From assembly GCA_903929795.1 (NCBI GenBank), contig CAIYWC010000231.1:1-63284 (forward strand): 63,284 bases of DNA, read 5' to 3'. The DNA is from an uncultured Myxococcales bacterium (GTDB lineage: Bacteria > Myxococcota_A > UBA9042). Positions within the stretch are counted from its first letter, which is position 1; each line of letters begins with the position of its first letter. The notes below the pieces were generated by a model. It did not search any database and had not been told where the DNA came from. It saw only the letters and a list, made by a program, of their open reading frames with translations. Shown here piece after piece: positions 26,501-34,935 of the stretch. Position numbers and translations under genes: made by a program.

Positions 26501-27547
26501 CGGCACCCCGGCGACGAGCAGGTGCGGCGGCAGCGGCACCAGGTGCTGCTTGGCCTCCAGCAGCTGGAACCACGAGCCCTGGTAGGGCAAATCGCCGGTC
26601 AGCGCCTGGTACAGCATCACGCCGACCGCGTACCAATCGGACGCCGAGGTCACTTCGCGGCCCGTCGCCTGCTCCGGCGCCATGTAGGCCGGCGTGCCGC
26701 TGATCGCGCGATCATGCTGTGATTCCCGGCGGTTGCGCAGGTGTCCCAGCGACGCGTCCTCCTGCACGAGGCCGAAATCCAGGATCACAACGCGGCCATC
26801 TGCCGTCACCATCGCGTTCGACGGCTTGATGTCACGGTGCAGCTTGCCGCTGACGTGGATCGCGTGCACGGCCTCCGCGAGCTGGCGCATCGACGCCCGC
26901 AGCCGCTCCAGGTGCGGCAGCTTGCTGGTTCGCGCCACGCGGATCACGGTCTGCGTCTGTAGAGAATGCGCAGCAGATTCAATAGCTTCTGGATCATCCT
27001 TGATGTCGTCATACGCGACCGTCACATTCGGATCCGCCAGCGGCGCGCCGTCCATGGTCACCACGGCATCCGACAACGGGTCGGTCGACGCCGCGTCGGC
27101 GATGACGGTGTCCAGGTGGGTCGGTCGCTGCGACCCGTGCTTGGACGCGGGCGGCGTCTGCTGCGCGGCGGCGACGGTATCGTCATCGACCTGCGCGACC
27201 CGCAGCTCGGATTCCTCGCGCACCCACGCCAGAAAATCCACGCCTTCGACAAGCTCCATGGTGATAAACCACTGCTCGCCTTCCGAGACCAGCTCAAACA
27301 GCCCGACCAGGTTGGGGTGGCTCACGTCCGCCAGCGAGCGGAATTCCGCCTTCAGCCGGTAAATCCCGTCCGCGTCGAGGCGCAGCAGCACCTTGAGCGC
27401 CACGTCGATGTCGCGTTCCGCGTCGTGCGCCTGGTACACGACGCCCATGCCACCCGCGCCGAGGCGCTTGCGCACGCGGTACCGCGCGGTGCCGGCAAAA
27501 TCGTGGTTCGGCGTAGCGGAGATGAGCGGCCTCAACGTGGCGTTCAT
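23525..27547 (-). CDS. Giant Ser/Thr kinase-AAA ATPase-TPR-like signalling protein
   Basis: A 1340-residue cytosolic protein. Residues 22-380 form a Ser/Thr kinase: LGAGGMGVVYQAH, ATP lysine K52, LHRDIKPSN (D239), ILDFGL (D257), SGTPAYMAPEQ. A loop of about 95 residues rich in Thr, Asp and Pro (115-210) is inserted between the N-lobe and catalytic loop. Residues from 397 form an AAA_16-type ATPase starting MMGREPELRLLQTQ with Walker A GPAGIGKT (427-434) and a Walker B-like LVIVIDDLQWGDVDS. From about 800 to the end the sequence is a helical TPR-like array. This is the architecture of PknK/MalT-like kinase-STAND regulators, but without a terminal DNA-binding domain. It is transcribed alone; the ATG at 27547 is the first Met. 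Kinase and ATPase residues are intact. Confidence 0.92.
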   Translation of the reverse strand: MNATLRPLISATPNHDFAGTARYRVRKRLGAGGMGVVYQAHDAERDIDVALKVLLRLDADGIYRLKAEFRSLADVSHPNLVGLFELVSEGEQWFITMELVEGVDFLAWVREESELRVAQVDDDTVAAAQQTPPASKHGSQRPTHLDTVIADAASTDPLSDAVVTMDGAPLADPNVTVAYDDIKDDPEAIESAAHSLQTQTVIRVARTSKLPHLERLRASMRQLAEAVHAIHVSGKLHRDIKPSNAMVTADGRVVILDFGLVQEDASLGHLRNRRESQHDRAISGTPAYMAPEQATGREVTSASDWYAVGVMLYQALTGDLPYQGSWFQLLEAKQHLVPLPPHLLVAGVPRDLSDLTMELLQANPARRPAESAILQALGVRLRQDSGVASVEEFEPPMMGREPELRLLQTQFAAMRRENRPHVVHVKGPAGIGKTAIADAFLADLLERTDGVPPLILQGKCHEREAVPYKAFDAVIDALTRHLLRLSNTELAALLPPDIAALGQIFPVLRRVTAIDLAPLKQAELEDRRGLRRRAAVALKRLLGRLAARRSLVIVIDDLQWGDVDSAELLASLLDPPDALPALLLLAWRDEDLARNPVLQAIAKLGGTAQSAAESTQMQVGPLQRDFAVSLALTMMREETDEHRRRAEIMAKEAGGSPLFIVELVRFRQSGIAAKSTHTDPEVTLDQVLRARIENLPPTARQLLDIVAVAGKPLGQKQVFAAAALGRDEPAAIARLRNGHYVRTAGSGEDAQIETFHNRIREASMALLTPTLLASLHAALLQALLAAGGQSGKDVDALAYHALGAGEAELGLRYSLEAGRRAHAVFANHDALRHFDAVLRLLAAKHDLASQALALQVKVEAAEAARQAGLYERAKLLLQSLLAQETDEVKRAELHVSLGRVAQERGDTADAIVQLETALRKFGKTPPGTLWELALESTGQFLQHLFRVWTPSLVPKADDDPNAQKRADTMFALIRIYYFIDVAKVVWAGVTAINMAPQFRKGGDVSMAYSFYGVLLFGMGRLGLSEKYATEAVTLARLAGDPVAEAIGLMRLGTTVQFANRLDRGQQLLGESVEQFKSIGEMWELQTGLMLHATGFFMMGEFQKAEVIYDEMGRYGDELNMVMHQGWHQAWAPFCRYLRGELDAESTRRALDRAIVLSASAKDVANTVASLQHMANLAVREGEVERAAGLAVRTHECVSRYLVLVPFLQRARIDAAEAALFALESGAVSVKASTLRKIIKDGYRIGGVIGWMYPYLKGPSMRIRARFVALQRGEKVAEPLFRKAIAVAEATPNRWETAHVWYDAAKCLPSLRKECKAQARRLFEAMGCVAELRRMERELPD

Positions 27548-27612
27548 GCCGCGGGCCAGAATCGGTCAGGCATCGCGCCTTGGCAAGGGCCAATCGCCGA
27601 GCGTCGGCGCGC

Positions 27613-28605
27613 TCAGAACCGCAGCATCATCCCGACGCCGGCGGTGCCGGGCCCGCTGGTGAGGCTGAACGAGGACGCGCCCTCATCGCTGTTGCGGCTC
27701 CGGCCGGCGGTGTCAAAACGCCGCCAATACGAGAGGTTGGCGATCGCGGTGCCGAGCGCGGCGCCCGTGAGCACGTCGGACACGTTGTGGCGGCCGTCGC
27801 TGACGCGTGACCAAGCGACAAAGCTGGCGATGCCGAACACTGCAACTTCAATCGGAATTCCCCACGCGCGCGTGGTGTTGGTGGCGTCGTGGCCCCAGAC
27901 GTAGTGGCCGCCCGTGACGAGCGCGGCGTACGTCGCGAGCGCGAAGCTCGTGGACGCGTGGCCGCTGGGGAAGCTGCGGCGGCCGTCGGCGAAGATCGCG
28001 TCGACCTTGGACGGATCGGCGCTGAGCGGGCCTTCGGTGAAGCCGGTGCAGTCGACGCCGGCGTGGTCAGGGCGATTGCAATAGTAGCGGCGGACGCGGT
28101 CCTGGAAGTCCGGGCGCAGGCGGCCGAACGAAAACTTCAAGGCTTCCGTGGCCATCAGCGTGACCGACATGGCCTCGCCAAAGCCGACCAGCGTGTCGTG
28201 CAGGTGCCGCGCGTCGCGGTCGCCGGGCAGGCCTTCTTGCAGCGCCAGCCACGCACCGACCACCGGAACGGCCAGCTCAACCCAGAGAGCTGGAACGGTT
28301 TCCTCTTTGTCTTCAACAAGATACTTGCGGCCGATCACGCCGCTCAGCGACGGGTCGAGGATCGCCGCCGGATGCGCGGGGTCAAAGCGCGGACCGATGC
28401 CGGCCGACTCGATCGGCGTCGACAGGTGCAGCGCGGTAAAAATGCCCAGCGATCCCGCGATGATGCCGTAGTCGACCAGATCCCGCGTGTGCCACCAGCC
28501 CGGCGGCGCGTCGGGCGGCGTATCCGCCAGCGCGGGCAGGGCGATCGCCATGGACGTAAGCCACAAAATGGCATAGTTCCAAGGCGTTGACCGGGTAAAT
28601 CGCAT
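27613..28605 (-). CDS. PAP2-family phosphatase
   Basis: A 330-residue exported or membrane protein with signal peptide ending ALPALA. All three PAP2 motifs are present: KFSFGRLRP (from K157), SFPSGHAST (S214-H216) and SRVSDGRHNVSD (R267, H273, D277). Such enzymes dephosphorylate lipid phosphates such as phosphatidate or undecaprenyl pyrophosphate, or act as acid phosphatases; the substrate here is unknown. Cysteines in YYCNRPDHAGVDC between the motifs could form a disulfide in the periplasm. Few hydrophobic helices are seen compared with membrane PAP2 proteins. Its ATG lies 3 bases after the metG stop, so it is translated from the same transcript. Confidence 0.9.
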   Translation of the reverse strand: MRFTRSTPWNYAILWLTSMAIALPALADTPPDAPPGWWHTRDLVDYGIIAGSLGIFTALHLSTPIESAGIGPRFDPAHPAAILDPSLSGVIGRKYLVEDKEETVPALWVELAVPVVGAWLALQEGLPGDRDARHLHDTLVGFGEAMSVTLMATEALKFSFGRLRPDFQDRVRRYYCNRPDHAGVDCTGFTEGPLSADPSKVDAIFADGRRSFPSGHASTSFALATYAALVTGGHYVWGHDATNTTRAWGIPIEVAVFGIASFVAWSRVSDGRHNVSDVLTGAALGTAIANLSYWRRFDTAGRSRNSDEGASSFSLTSGPGTAGVGMMLRF

Positions 28606-28608
28606 CGG

Positions 28609-30645
28609 TTACTTGACGAGCACGCCGTTGGGCACGGCGCGGGCGGGATGGAGCGCCACGCGCTTGCCATCGGCGTCCTCGGCCACCAGCAGCATCCCGT
28701 GACTCTCCAGGCCCATCATCAGCCGCGGCGGCAGGTTGGCGATCACCAGCACTTGCCTTCCGACCAGGTCCGCCGGCGCGATGGTCTCCGCGATGCCGGA
28801 CAGGATCTGCCGCGGCTGGGGCTCGCCCAGCTCGATGGACAGCCGCAGCAGCTTCTTCGACTTCGGCACCGCCTCGGCCGCCAGCACCAGGCCCACGCGC
28901 AGCTGGCTGCGGGCAAAAGTCTCGATGTCGACGAGATTGCTGGGATCCCGCTCCGCGCGGAATTCGCCCGTGCGAAAGTCCTGCAGCCCGCGGCCAGAAG
29001 TCGCCATCGCCGCGCCGGGTTGCGCGTGCAGCTCCTCGACCGGCAGCCCACCCGAAACAAACTCGCGTTTGGGGAAAAGGGGAGGTCCTTCAATAAGTTG
29101 CGTTCCAGGATGCAAAGTGCCGTCTCGCACCTGCAACCGCCGCAGAATCTCCGCGCTCGCCGCCGGAATGACCGGCGCCAGCAGCCGCGCCGCCACGACG
29201 ATGCCGTCCAGCACATGGAACAGCGTCGTCGCCGCCGCCTCACGGTCGGTCAGCACGGTCTTGAACGGCGCGTCCGACGTCAGCACGCCATTGAGCTTCT
29301 GGGTCAGCGCCATCGTGTCGGTCAGCGTCCGGTTCAGCCGCGCCTGGCCCGCGGTCACCGCGACGGTCTCGAATTCGCGCGTCGTCACCGTCTCCGGCTC
29401 GCGCGTGGTCTGCGGCTGCTGGAGCAGCTGCATGTACGCAATCGCGTCCGCGAGCACGTGCGAAGGCGCGCGCGTGGCCGCCGGGATCTTGCCGGAGAAC
29501 GAGCGCACGCACATGCCGATGACGCGCTGCAACAAGTTTCCGAGATCATTGGCTAAATCTGCATTGTTGCGGCGAATCACGGCTTCCTCGGAGAAATTCG
29601 CGTCCTGACCGACCGCCATCTCGCGCAGAAAGAAGTAACGCATCACATCTGCGCCATATTTATCGCGCAGAACAAGAGGATCCACGACATTGCCGACCGA
29701 CTTCGACATCTTGGCGTCGTCCATCAGCCACCAGCCGGTCGTGACCAGGCGCTGCGGGACCGGCAGGCCCAGCGCCAACAGCATCGTCGGCCAGTAGACC
29801 GCGTGCGTCGTCAGAATATCCTTTCCAAGACAATGGGTTACATGCGGCCACCACTTCTGGTAGGCCGGGCTCGCGAGCAGGTGCGGTGTCAGCGCGTGGT
29901 CGTCCGCAGTCGGCGGCGGCAGGTCCGGCGCCAGCGCGGTGATGTAGTTCAGCAGCGCGTCGAACCAGACGTACGCCACGAAGTCGCGGTCAAACGGCAA
30001 CTCAATGCCCCAGGAAAGCCGGGACTTCGGCCGCGAAATGCACAGATCCTGCAGCGGCTCGCGCAAGAACCCCAGCACTTCGTTGGCGCGATTCGCCGGC
30101 ACAATCGCCATCTCGCCGCTCTGCACCGCCGCGATCAGCCGGTCCTGAAACCGGCTCATCAGGAAAAACCAGTTGCGCTCCTGTAGGCGCGTCACCGGCC
30201 GGCCGCAATCGGGGCAATTGCCTGCGACAATCTCTTTTTCCGTCCAGAAGCGCTCGTCCGGCACGCAGTACCAGCCCTCGAACGCGCGGTCCTCGATCAG
30301 CCCCTGGTCGTGCAGCTGCCACAGCGCGCGCTGGACCACATTTTGGTGCGCCGGCTCCGTCGTGCGGATGAAGCGGTCCGGCGCACACGCCAGCGTCGGC
30401 CACAAGTCCTTGAATGCCGAGAACAATTCGTCCACGTGCGCTTGCGGCGTCACGCCGCGCTTTTCCGCCGCCTGCTGGACCTTTTGGCCATGCTCGTCTG
30501 TGCCGGTCAAAAAGTACGTTTCGCCGCCGTTCAACCGCGTGTAGCGGGCCAGCGCGTCGGCCAGGATCGTGCAATAGGCGTGGCCGATGTGCGGCTTGTC
30601 GTTGACGTAGTAGATCGGCGTGGTGACGTAGAGGCGGTTGGTCAT
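28609..30645 (-). CDS. metG: Methionyl-tRNA synthetase
   Basis: A 678-residue class I aminoacyl-tRNA synthetase. HIGH motif at residues 19-22 (YYVNDKPHIGHAY), zinc-binding knuckle CPDCGRPV, and KMSKS in MDDAKMSKSVGN near residue 310. A C-terminal EMAP-II/Arc1-type tRNA-binding domain is fused (from about residue 570, with LRVGLVLAAEAVPKSKKLLR). It charges tRNA-Met. The ATG at 30645 aligns with the conserved N-terminus; a longer frame to 30699 adds only a poor sequence. No strong ribosome binding site precedes it. The segment between the catalytic core and the tRNA-binding domain has an unusual Thr-rich stretch (TTREPETVTTREFETV). PAP2 follows directly downstream. Confidence 0.97.
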   Translation of the reverse strand: MTNRLYVTTPIYYVNDKPHIGHAYCTILADALARYTRLNGGETYFLTGTDEHGQKVQQAAEKRGVTPQAHVDELFSAFKDLWPTLACAPDRFIRTTEPAHQNVVQRALWQLHDQGLIEDRAFEGWYCVPDERFWTEKEIVAGNCPDCGRPVTRLQERNWFFLMSRFQDRLIAAVQSGEMAIVPANRANEVLGFLREPLQDLCISRPKSRLSWGIELPFDRDFVAYVWFDALLNYITALAPDLPPPTADDHALTPHLLASPAYQKWWPHVTHCLGKDILTTHAVYWPTMLLALGLPVPQRLVTTGWWLMDDAKMSKSVGNVVDPLVLRDKYGADVMRYFFLREMAVGQDANFSEEAVIRRNNADLANDLGNLLQRVIGMCVRSFSGKIPAATRAPSHVLADAIAYMQLLQQPQTTREPETVTTREFETVAVTAGQARLNRTLTDTMALTQKLNGVLTSDAPFKTVLTDREAAATTLFHVLDGIVVAARLLAPVIPAASAEILRRLQVRDGTLHPGTQLIEGPPLFPKREFVSGGLPVEELHAQPGAAMATSGRGLQDFRTGEFRAERDPSNLVDIETFARSQLRVGLVLAAEAVPKSKKLLRLSIELGEPQPRQILSGIAETIAPADLVGRQVLVIANLPPRLMMGLESHGMLLVAEDADGKRVALHPARAVPNGVLVK

Positions 30646-30751
30646 GGCGACGCAGGATAGCCCGGCGCTGCACGGAAGCCAACGGTCGGTGCTACACAAG
30701 ACGGCGCGTACCTGCCAGACTGCGCGGCCTCAACAGGCTGACCGTTGTCCA

Positions 30752-30856
30752 ACACGAAGTTTTGTCGGGCAGACCTGTTGCATTTCGGACTGGGCCCGCG
30801 AGCGCGCACCTCCGGTGGCCCGCCGCGGAGCGGGAAGGTTTGATCGCGAACTTCGG
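30752..30856 (+). repeat. Dispersed ~100-bp intergenic repeat, copy D
   Basis: Located in the divergent metG-glgB region and ending 11 bases before the glgB start, so it covers the likely leader of glgB. Core CTGTTGCATTTCGGACTGGG, then CCGCGAGCGCGCACC, TCCGGTGG, CCGCCGCGG and tail TTTGATCGCGAACTTCGG. The outer ends share CGAAGTT as an imperfect inverted repeat. Confidence 0.8.
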
Positions 30857-30867
30857 TCGGAGAGTTG

Positions 30868-32733
30868 ATGCTGCCCAAGACCACCCGCGCGATCCTCGAT
30901 CAATTTCTTGCCGGCCATGGCCGCGAGGCGTGGCAGGTGCTCGGCGCACACGAGGCGCGTGAAAAGGCCCAGGACGGCTGGCGATTCATCGTCTGGGCGC
31001 CCAATGCAGCCAAGGTCGCGTTAATCGGCGATTTTTCCGGCTGGCAGCCGACGCCGATGGCGCGCTGGTCGTCGTTCTGGCACTTGTTTGTCCCACAGGG
31101 GCAGGCGGGCCAGCGCTACAAATTCCAGGTGACGGCGCAGGATGGGACCTCGACGGATCGTGCAGATCCTTTTGCAGTTTTTGCCGAGTTGCGGCCGCTC
31201 ACGGCGTCGGTGCTGTGCCGTGCGGGCGCGCATGCGTGGCAGGACCGCGCGTGGCTGGACGGGCGCGCAGAGCGGCAGTCGCGGCAGGCGCCGATCGCGA
31301 TCTACGAGTTGCATGTCGGCTCCTGGCGGCGGCATCCGGATGGCGGGCAGTACAGCTGGGGCGAGCTGGCGCAGCCGTTGATTGCCCACCTGAAGTCCTT
31401 GGAATTCACGCATGTCCAGCTGATGCCGATCTACGAGCACCCGTACGACCCGTCGTGGGGCTATCAGGTCACGGGCTACTTTGCGCCGACTTCGCGCTGG
31501 GGCACGCCGGACGAGCTGCGGGCGTTTGTCGACGCGCTTCACGCGGCCGGCATCGGCGTGCTCCTGGACTGGGTGCCCGCGCATTTTCCCAAGGATGGCC
31601 ATGGCTTGGGACGTTTTGACGGAACACACCTGTTCGAGCATCCCGACCCGCGGCGCGGTGAGCACCCGGATTGGGGCACGCTGGTTTTTGATTTCGGCCG
31701 GCCGGAAGTGCTGTCGTTTCTGCTGGCTGCGGCGGATTACTGGCTGGAATCCTTCCACATGGACGGTTTTCGCGTCGATGCGGTCGCGTCGATGCTGTAC
31801 CTCGACTACTCGCGGACCGACGGCGCGTGGGAGCCGAACCGGTTTGGCGGCAACTGGAACCTGGAGGCGATTGAATTCCTCAAGCGTTTCAATGATTTGG
31901 TCCATACCCGTCATCCTGGTGCGATCACGGTCGCAGAGGAGTCGACCGCCTTTCCGCACGTCACGGGCAGCCTGCAGGACGGCGGGCTCGGCTTTGATTT
32001 CAAGTGGAATATGGGGTGGATGCACGACACGCTGACGTATTTTGCCACCGATCCGCTGTTTCGCGCGCATCACCACGACGCGATTTGCTTTGCCGCGTCG
32101 TACGCGTTCACGGAGGCGTTCGTGCTGCCGTTGTCGCACGATGAAGTGGTGCACCTCAAGGGCAGCCTGTGGCGCAAAATGGCGGTGGCGCCGGAGCAAA
32201 AAATCGCGCAGCTTCGCCAGCTTTTTGGCTACCAGTGGCTGCAGCCCGGCAAGAAACTGCTGTTCATGGGCGGCGAGCTGGCGCAGCAGACCGAGTGGAA
32301 CGCGGACGGCGAGCTGCAGTGGAGCCTGGCCGTGGACCCGCAGCGCTCCGCTCTGCACGCGTGGCTCCGCGCGCTGAACCAGCTGTACCGGACGCGGCCG
32401 GCGCTGCACCGCGGCGACTGCGTGCCAGACGGTTTTGCCTGGGTGGAAGGCGCAGATGCCGCGGCGTCCGTGCTGGTGACGCAGCGCAATGGCGGCGGGG
32501 AATCGCTGGTCGTCGTGCTGCATTTCACGCCGGTGCGCCGTGCGGATTACTGGCTGCCGTTGCCGGCGGAAGGACAATGGCGCTGGATTTTGCACAGTGA
32601 TCTTCAGGAGTTTGGTGGCGCGCTGCCGGAATTGCCACCGCCGTTGACTGCGCGGATCGGCGCGCTGCCGCGGCCGATTGCCCACGTGGACCTGCCGCCG
32701 TTTGCGGTCTTGCTGTTGGAGCGGGTGCCATGA
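30868..32733 (+). CDS. glgB: 1,4-alpha-glucan branching enzyme
   Basis: A 621-residue GH13 enzyme. An N-terminal CBM48-like domain (RFIVWAPNAAKVALIGDFSGWQ region, about 38-110) precedes the TIM barrel with ELHVGSWRR, the nucleophile D304 in DGFRVDAVAS, the acid/base E357 in VAEESTAFP, and PLSHDEVVHLKGSL. It forms alpha-1,6 branches in glycogen. It is shorter than E. coli GlgB because the first N-terminal module is missing or reduced, as in many bacteria. GGAG lies 5 bases before the ATG at 30868. The debranching-enzyme gene overlaps its end by 4 bases (ATGA), making a glycogen operon. Confidence 0.95.
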   Translation: MLPKTTRAILDQFLAGHGREAWQVLGAHEAREKAQDGWRFIVWAPNAAKVALIGDFSGWQPTPMARWSSFWHLFVPQGQAGQRYKFQVTAQDGTSTDRADPFAVFAELRPLTASVLCRAGAHAWQDRAWLDGRAERQSRQAPIAIYELHVGSWRRHPDGGQYSWGELAQPLIAHLKSLEFTHVQLMPIYEHPYDPSWGYQVTGYFAPTSRWGTPDELRAFVDALHAAGIGVLLDWVPAHFPKDGHGLGRFDGTHLFEHPDPRRGEHPDWGTLVFDFGRPEVLSFLLAAADYWLESFHMDGFRVDAVASMLYLDYSRTDGAWEPNRFGGNWNLEAIEFLKRFNDLVHTRHPGAITVAEESTAFPHVTGSLQDGGLGFDFKWNMGWMHDTLTYFATDPLFRAHHHDAICFAASYAFTEAFVLPLSHDEVVHLKGSLWRKMAVAPEQKIAQLRQLFGYQWLQPGKKLLFMGGELAQQTEWNADGELQWSLAVDPQRSALHAWLRALNQLYRTRPALHRGDCVPDGFAWVEGADAAASVLVTQRNGGGESLVVVLHFTPVRRADYWLPLPAEGQWRWILHSDLQEFGGALPELPPPLTARIGALPRPIAHVDLPPFAVLLLERVP

Positions 32734-34706
32734 CGGCGCGACGTGCGGGTACGCGGGCACATGCGCCCGGCCTGGGCTGGTGCGCGCGCGAGCATGCGTT
32801 TCGCGTGCTGGCGCCGCTGGCGGATCGCGCGTGGCTCATCGAGCGCCGGCATCCCGAGGACGCGGCAAGCGAGCGCGTGACGCCGATGACGGCCGTTGCA
32901 CACCCGCACGGCCACGCGTTCGAGCTGACGCAGCCCGCGCCGCACACGTACTATCGCTACCGCATCGCGCAACAGGGTGAAATCTTTGATATTGCCGATC
33001 CGCGCAGCCAGGCCGTTGCACGGCAGTTCGCGCCGGGACATCCGACATGGTCCGTCGCCCAGACGAGCGTGTTCCTGTGGCAAGGCGACCTGCGGCCGGC
33101 GATTGCCGTGCACGAGGCGATCATCCTTGAAGTCCATGTCCGCGATTTCACGGTGGATAAGTCGAGCGGCGTGCTCCACCGCGGCACGTATCTCGGCCTG
33201 GCGGAGTCGGCGCCGGGTGCGCCGGGCGGGCTAAATGCGCTGCGCGATCTCGGCGTGGATTGCGTGGAACTGCTGCCGGTGACGGCCTTTCCGCTGCTGG
33301 AGCCGGCGCCCAAGGACGGCGGCCACATCAATCCAACTGGACGCAATCATTGGGGTTATATGCCCAGCTTCTTCTTCGCGCCGACCGAGCGCTACAGCCT
33401 GCGCGGCGCCGATCCGCAGCCCGGCGCGTGGATCGGCGTGGACGAAGACGGGACTTTTCACGATCCCGGCGACGAACTGCGTGAGATGATTCGAATTTTG
33501 CATCGGGACGGCATGGCGGTCGTGCTCGATCTCGTGTTCAACCACGTGTCCATTCATGACGAGAACCCACTGCTCAAGCTGGATCCGGGGACGTGGTTCT
33601 GGCGTGAAAATGGGCAGTTGCGCTCGCATTCCGGATGCGGCAATGACGTGGACACGCGTGACCCGGCGATGGCGGCGCTTGTCGTCGATGCGGCGGTGCA
33701 CTGGATGCGGGCGTACCACGTCGACGGCTTGCGCCTCGATCTGGCGGCGATCCTCGACGATGCGACGCTGCAGGCCCTGCGCGCCGCGACGCGGGCCGAG
33801 TACCCGCGGGCGATCCTCATCAGCGAGCCGTGGAGCATGGCCGGATATCGCCCGGCCGATTTGGCGCGGATGGGTCACACCGTGTGGAACGACCGGTTTC
33901 GCAACGGCATCAAGGGGCAAAATCCCCAGACAAAACGCGGCTTTATTTTTGGCGAAGGCCAAGGCGGCGCGAGCCGGCAGGACGTGGGCGCACTGTTGGC
34001 GGGCTGGCCGCGCAGCCTGGGCGGCCTGTTCGACGACGCGAGCTTGTCGCTGAACTACCTGGAATCGCACGATGATTTGACACTGGGCGATTTTGTGCGT
34101 CTGGCGCTGGGCGAGGTGCACGAAGGCCAAAAAGTTCGGCGCGACGCGGTGGTGGCGATTCACGACCGGGCGCTGCGGGTACACAAGCTGGCGGCGGCGG
34201 CGCTGCTTCTCTCGCGCGGCGCGGTGATGCTCGCGCAGGGTCAGGAGTGGGGGCGCGCCAAGGTCCAGGACCTGAACGCGCCGGGCCACCATACCGTGCC
34301 GGGCTGCCTGGACGCGAACAGCTACAACCGAGACGACGCGACCAACCACCTGGACTGGCGCGAGCGCAGGGTGAACGCCGATCTGGTCGATCACTACCGG
34401 CGGCTGATTGCGCTGCGCCGGGCATGGCTGATTCCCGCGCAGCTGGCTGGCCAGCCGATGCGGCCGCTGTGGGGCAGTGCGCCGTGGGCGGTGGGCTACC
34501 AGATCAACACGCCGCGCGGACCGCTGGCGGTGTTGCTGAACGGAATGTCCAGTGAAAGCGCTTGGTTCGACGTGCCAGGCGGGCCGTGGTGGCTGCTGGT
34601 TGGCGCGGATGACGGCCACGTCGTCCCGACCGTGACCGGCGTCTCCGTCGAGGTCAAGCCGACCGCCGCCGTGGTCTTGTATGCCAGTGGCGGTCACGTC
34701 GGCTGA
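32730..34706 (+). CDS. Pullulanase/GlgX-type glycogen debranching enzyme
   Basis: A 658-residue GH13 enzyme. A CBM48-like beta domain occupies about residues 10-120. The barrel contains LEVHVRDFTVD, NHWGYMPSFFFAP (the tyrosine-rich substrate motif of type I pullulanases in modified form), VVLDLVFNHV, nucleophile D337 in GLRLDLAAIL, acid/base E366 in LISEPWS, and D448 in LESHDDLT. It should cleave alpha-1,6 branches of glycogen or pullulan-like glucan in the cytosol. Whether it is closer to GlgX or to pullulanase cannot be settled by eye, so no symbol is given. Its start overlaps the glgB stop as ATGA. It is followed by a 230-base gap with repeat copy F. Confidence 0.85.
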   Translation: MTARRAGTRAHAPGLGWCAREHAFRVLAPLADRAWLIERRHPEDAASERVTPMTAVAHPHGHAFELTQPAPHTYYRYRIAQQGEIFDIADPRSQAVARQFAPGHPTWSVAQTSVFLWQGDLRPAIAVHEAIILEVHVRDFTVDKSSGVLHRGTYLGLAESAPGAPGGLNALRDLGVDCVELLPVTAFPLLEPAPKDGGHINPTGRNHWGYMPSFFFAPTERYSLRGADPQPGAWIGVDEDGTFHDPGDELREMIRILHRDGMAVVLDLVFNHVSIHDENPLLKLDPGTWFWRENGQLRSHSGCGNDVDTRDPAMAALVVDAAVHWMRAYHVDGLRLDLAAILDDATLQALRAATRAEYPRAILISEPWSMAGYRPADLARMGHTVWNDRFRNGIKGQNPQTKRGFIFGEGQGGASRQDVGALLAGWPRSLGGLFDDASLSLNYLESHDDLTLGDFVRLALGEVHEGQKVRRDAVVAIHDRALRVHKLAAAALLLSRGAVMLAQGQEWGRAKVQDLNAPGHHTVPGCLDANSYNRDDATNHLDWRERRVNADLVDHYRRLIALRRAWLIPAQLAGQPMRPLWGSAPWAVGYQINTPRGPLAVLLNGMSSESAWFDVPGGPWWLLVGADDGHVVPTVTGVSVEVKPTAAVVLYASGGHVG

Positions 34707-34714
34707 GCGCATGT

Positions 34715-34811
34715 GCAGATCGCGACGCCGCGTTTCGCGCCAAACCAGGGAAGTGCACTTGCGCAGGTTCCGTCCGAAGCGCAACAGGTCGGACCGCAGG
34801 CGTTGGGTGTC
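34715..34811 (-). repeat. Dispersed ~100-bp intergenic repeat, diverged copy F
   Basis: Read on the minus strand: ACACCCAACGCC at the left, then ACCTGTTGCGCTTCGGACGG, a GTGCACTTCCC segment, and a right tail with GTCGCGATCTGCAC. The order of blocks and the 21-base distance between the left block and CTGTTGC match copies C and E. A second possible remnant, GTTGCATTTCCGGGTCC, lies nearby at about 34867 on the plus strand. Confidence 0.5.
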
Positions 34812-34935
34812 CGCCCGAGCTCCGCATGTCCCGGTCGCCAAACGTCGTCACAGCGCGCAGCAGCGCGTTGCATTTCCGGGTCCAAGGCGTGTACAACGCG
34901 GAACCATGATCCACGTCCGCGTGGGGGAGGCTGCA

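Noticed and set aside
24167..26722. 851-residue plus-strand frame opposite the giant kinase
   Set aside because: Arg/Gln/His-rich shadow of a GC-rich gene with intact motifs on the other strand.
34867..34905. Seventh copy of the dispersed repeat
   Set aside because: Only GTTGCATTTC and a few following bases agree; the rest of the block order is missing.
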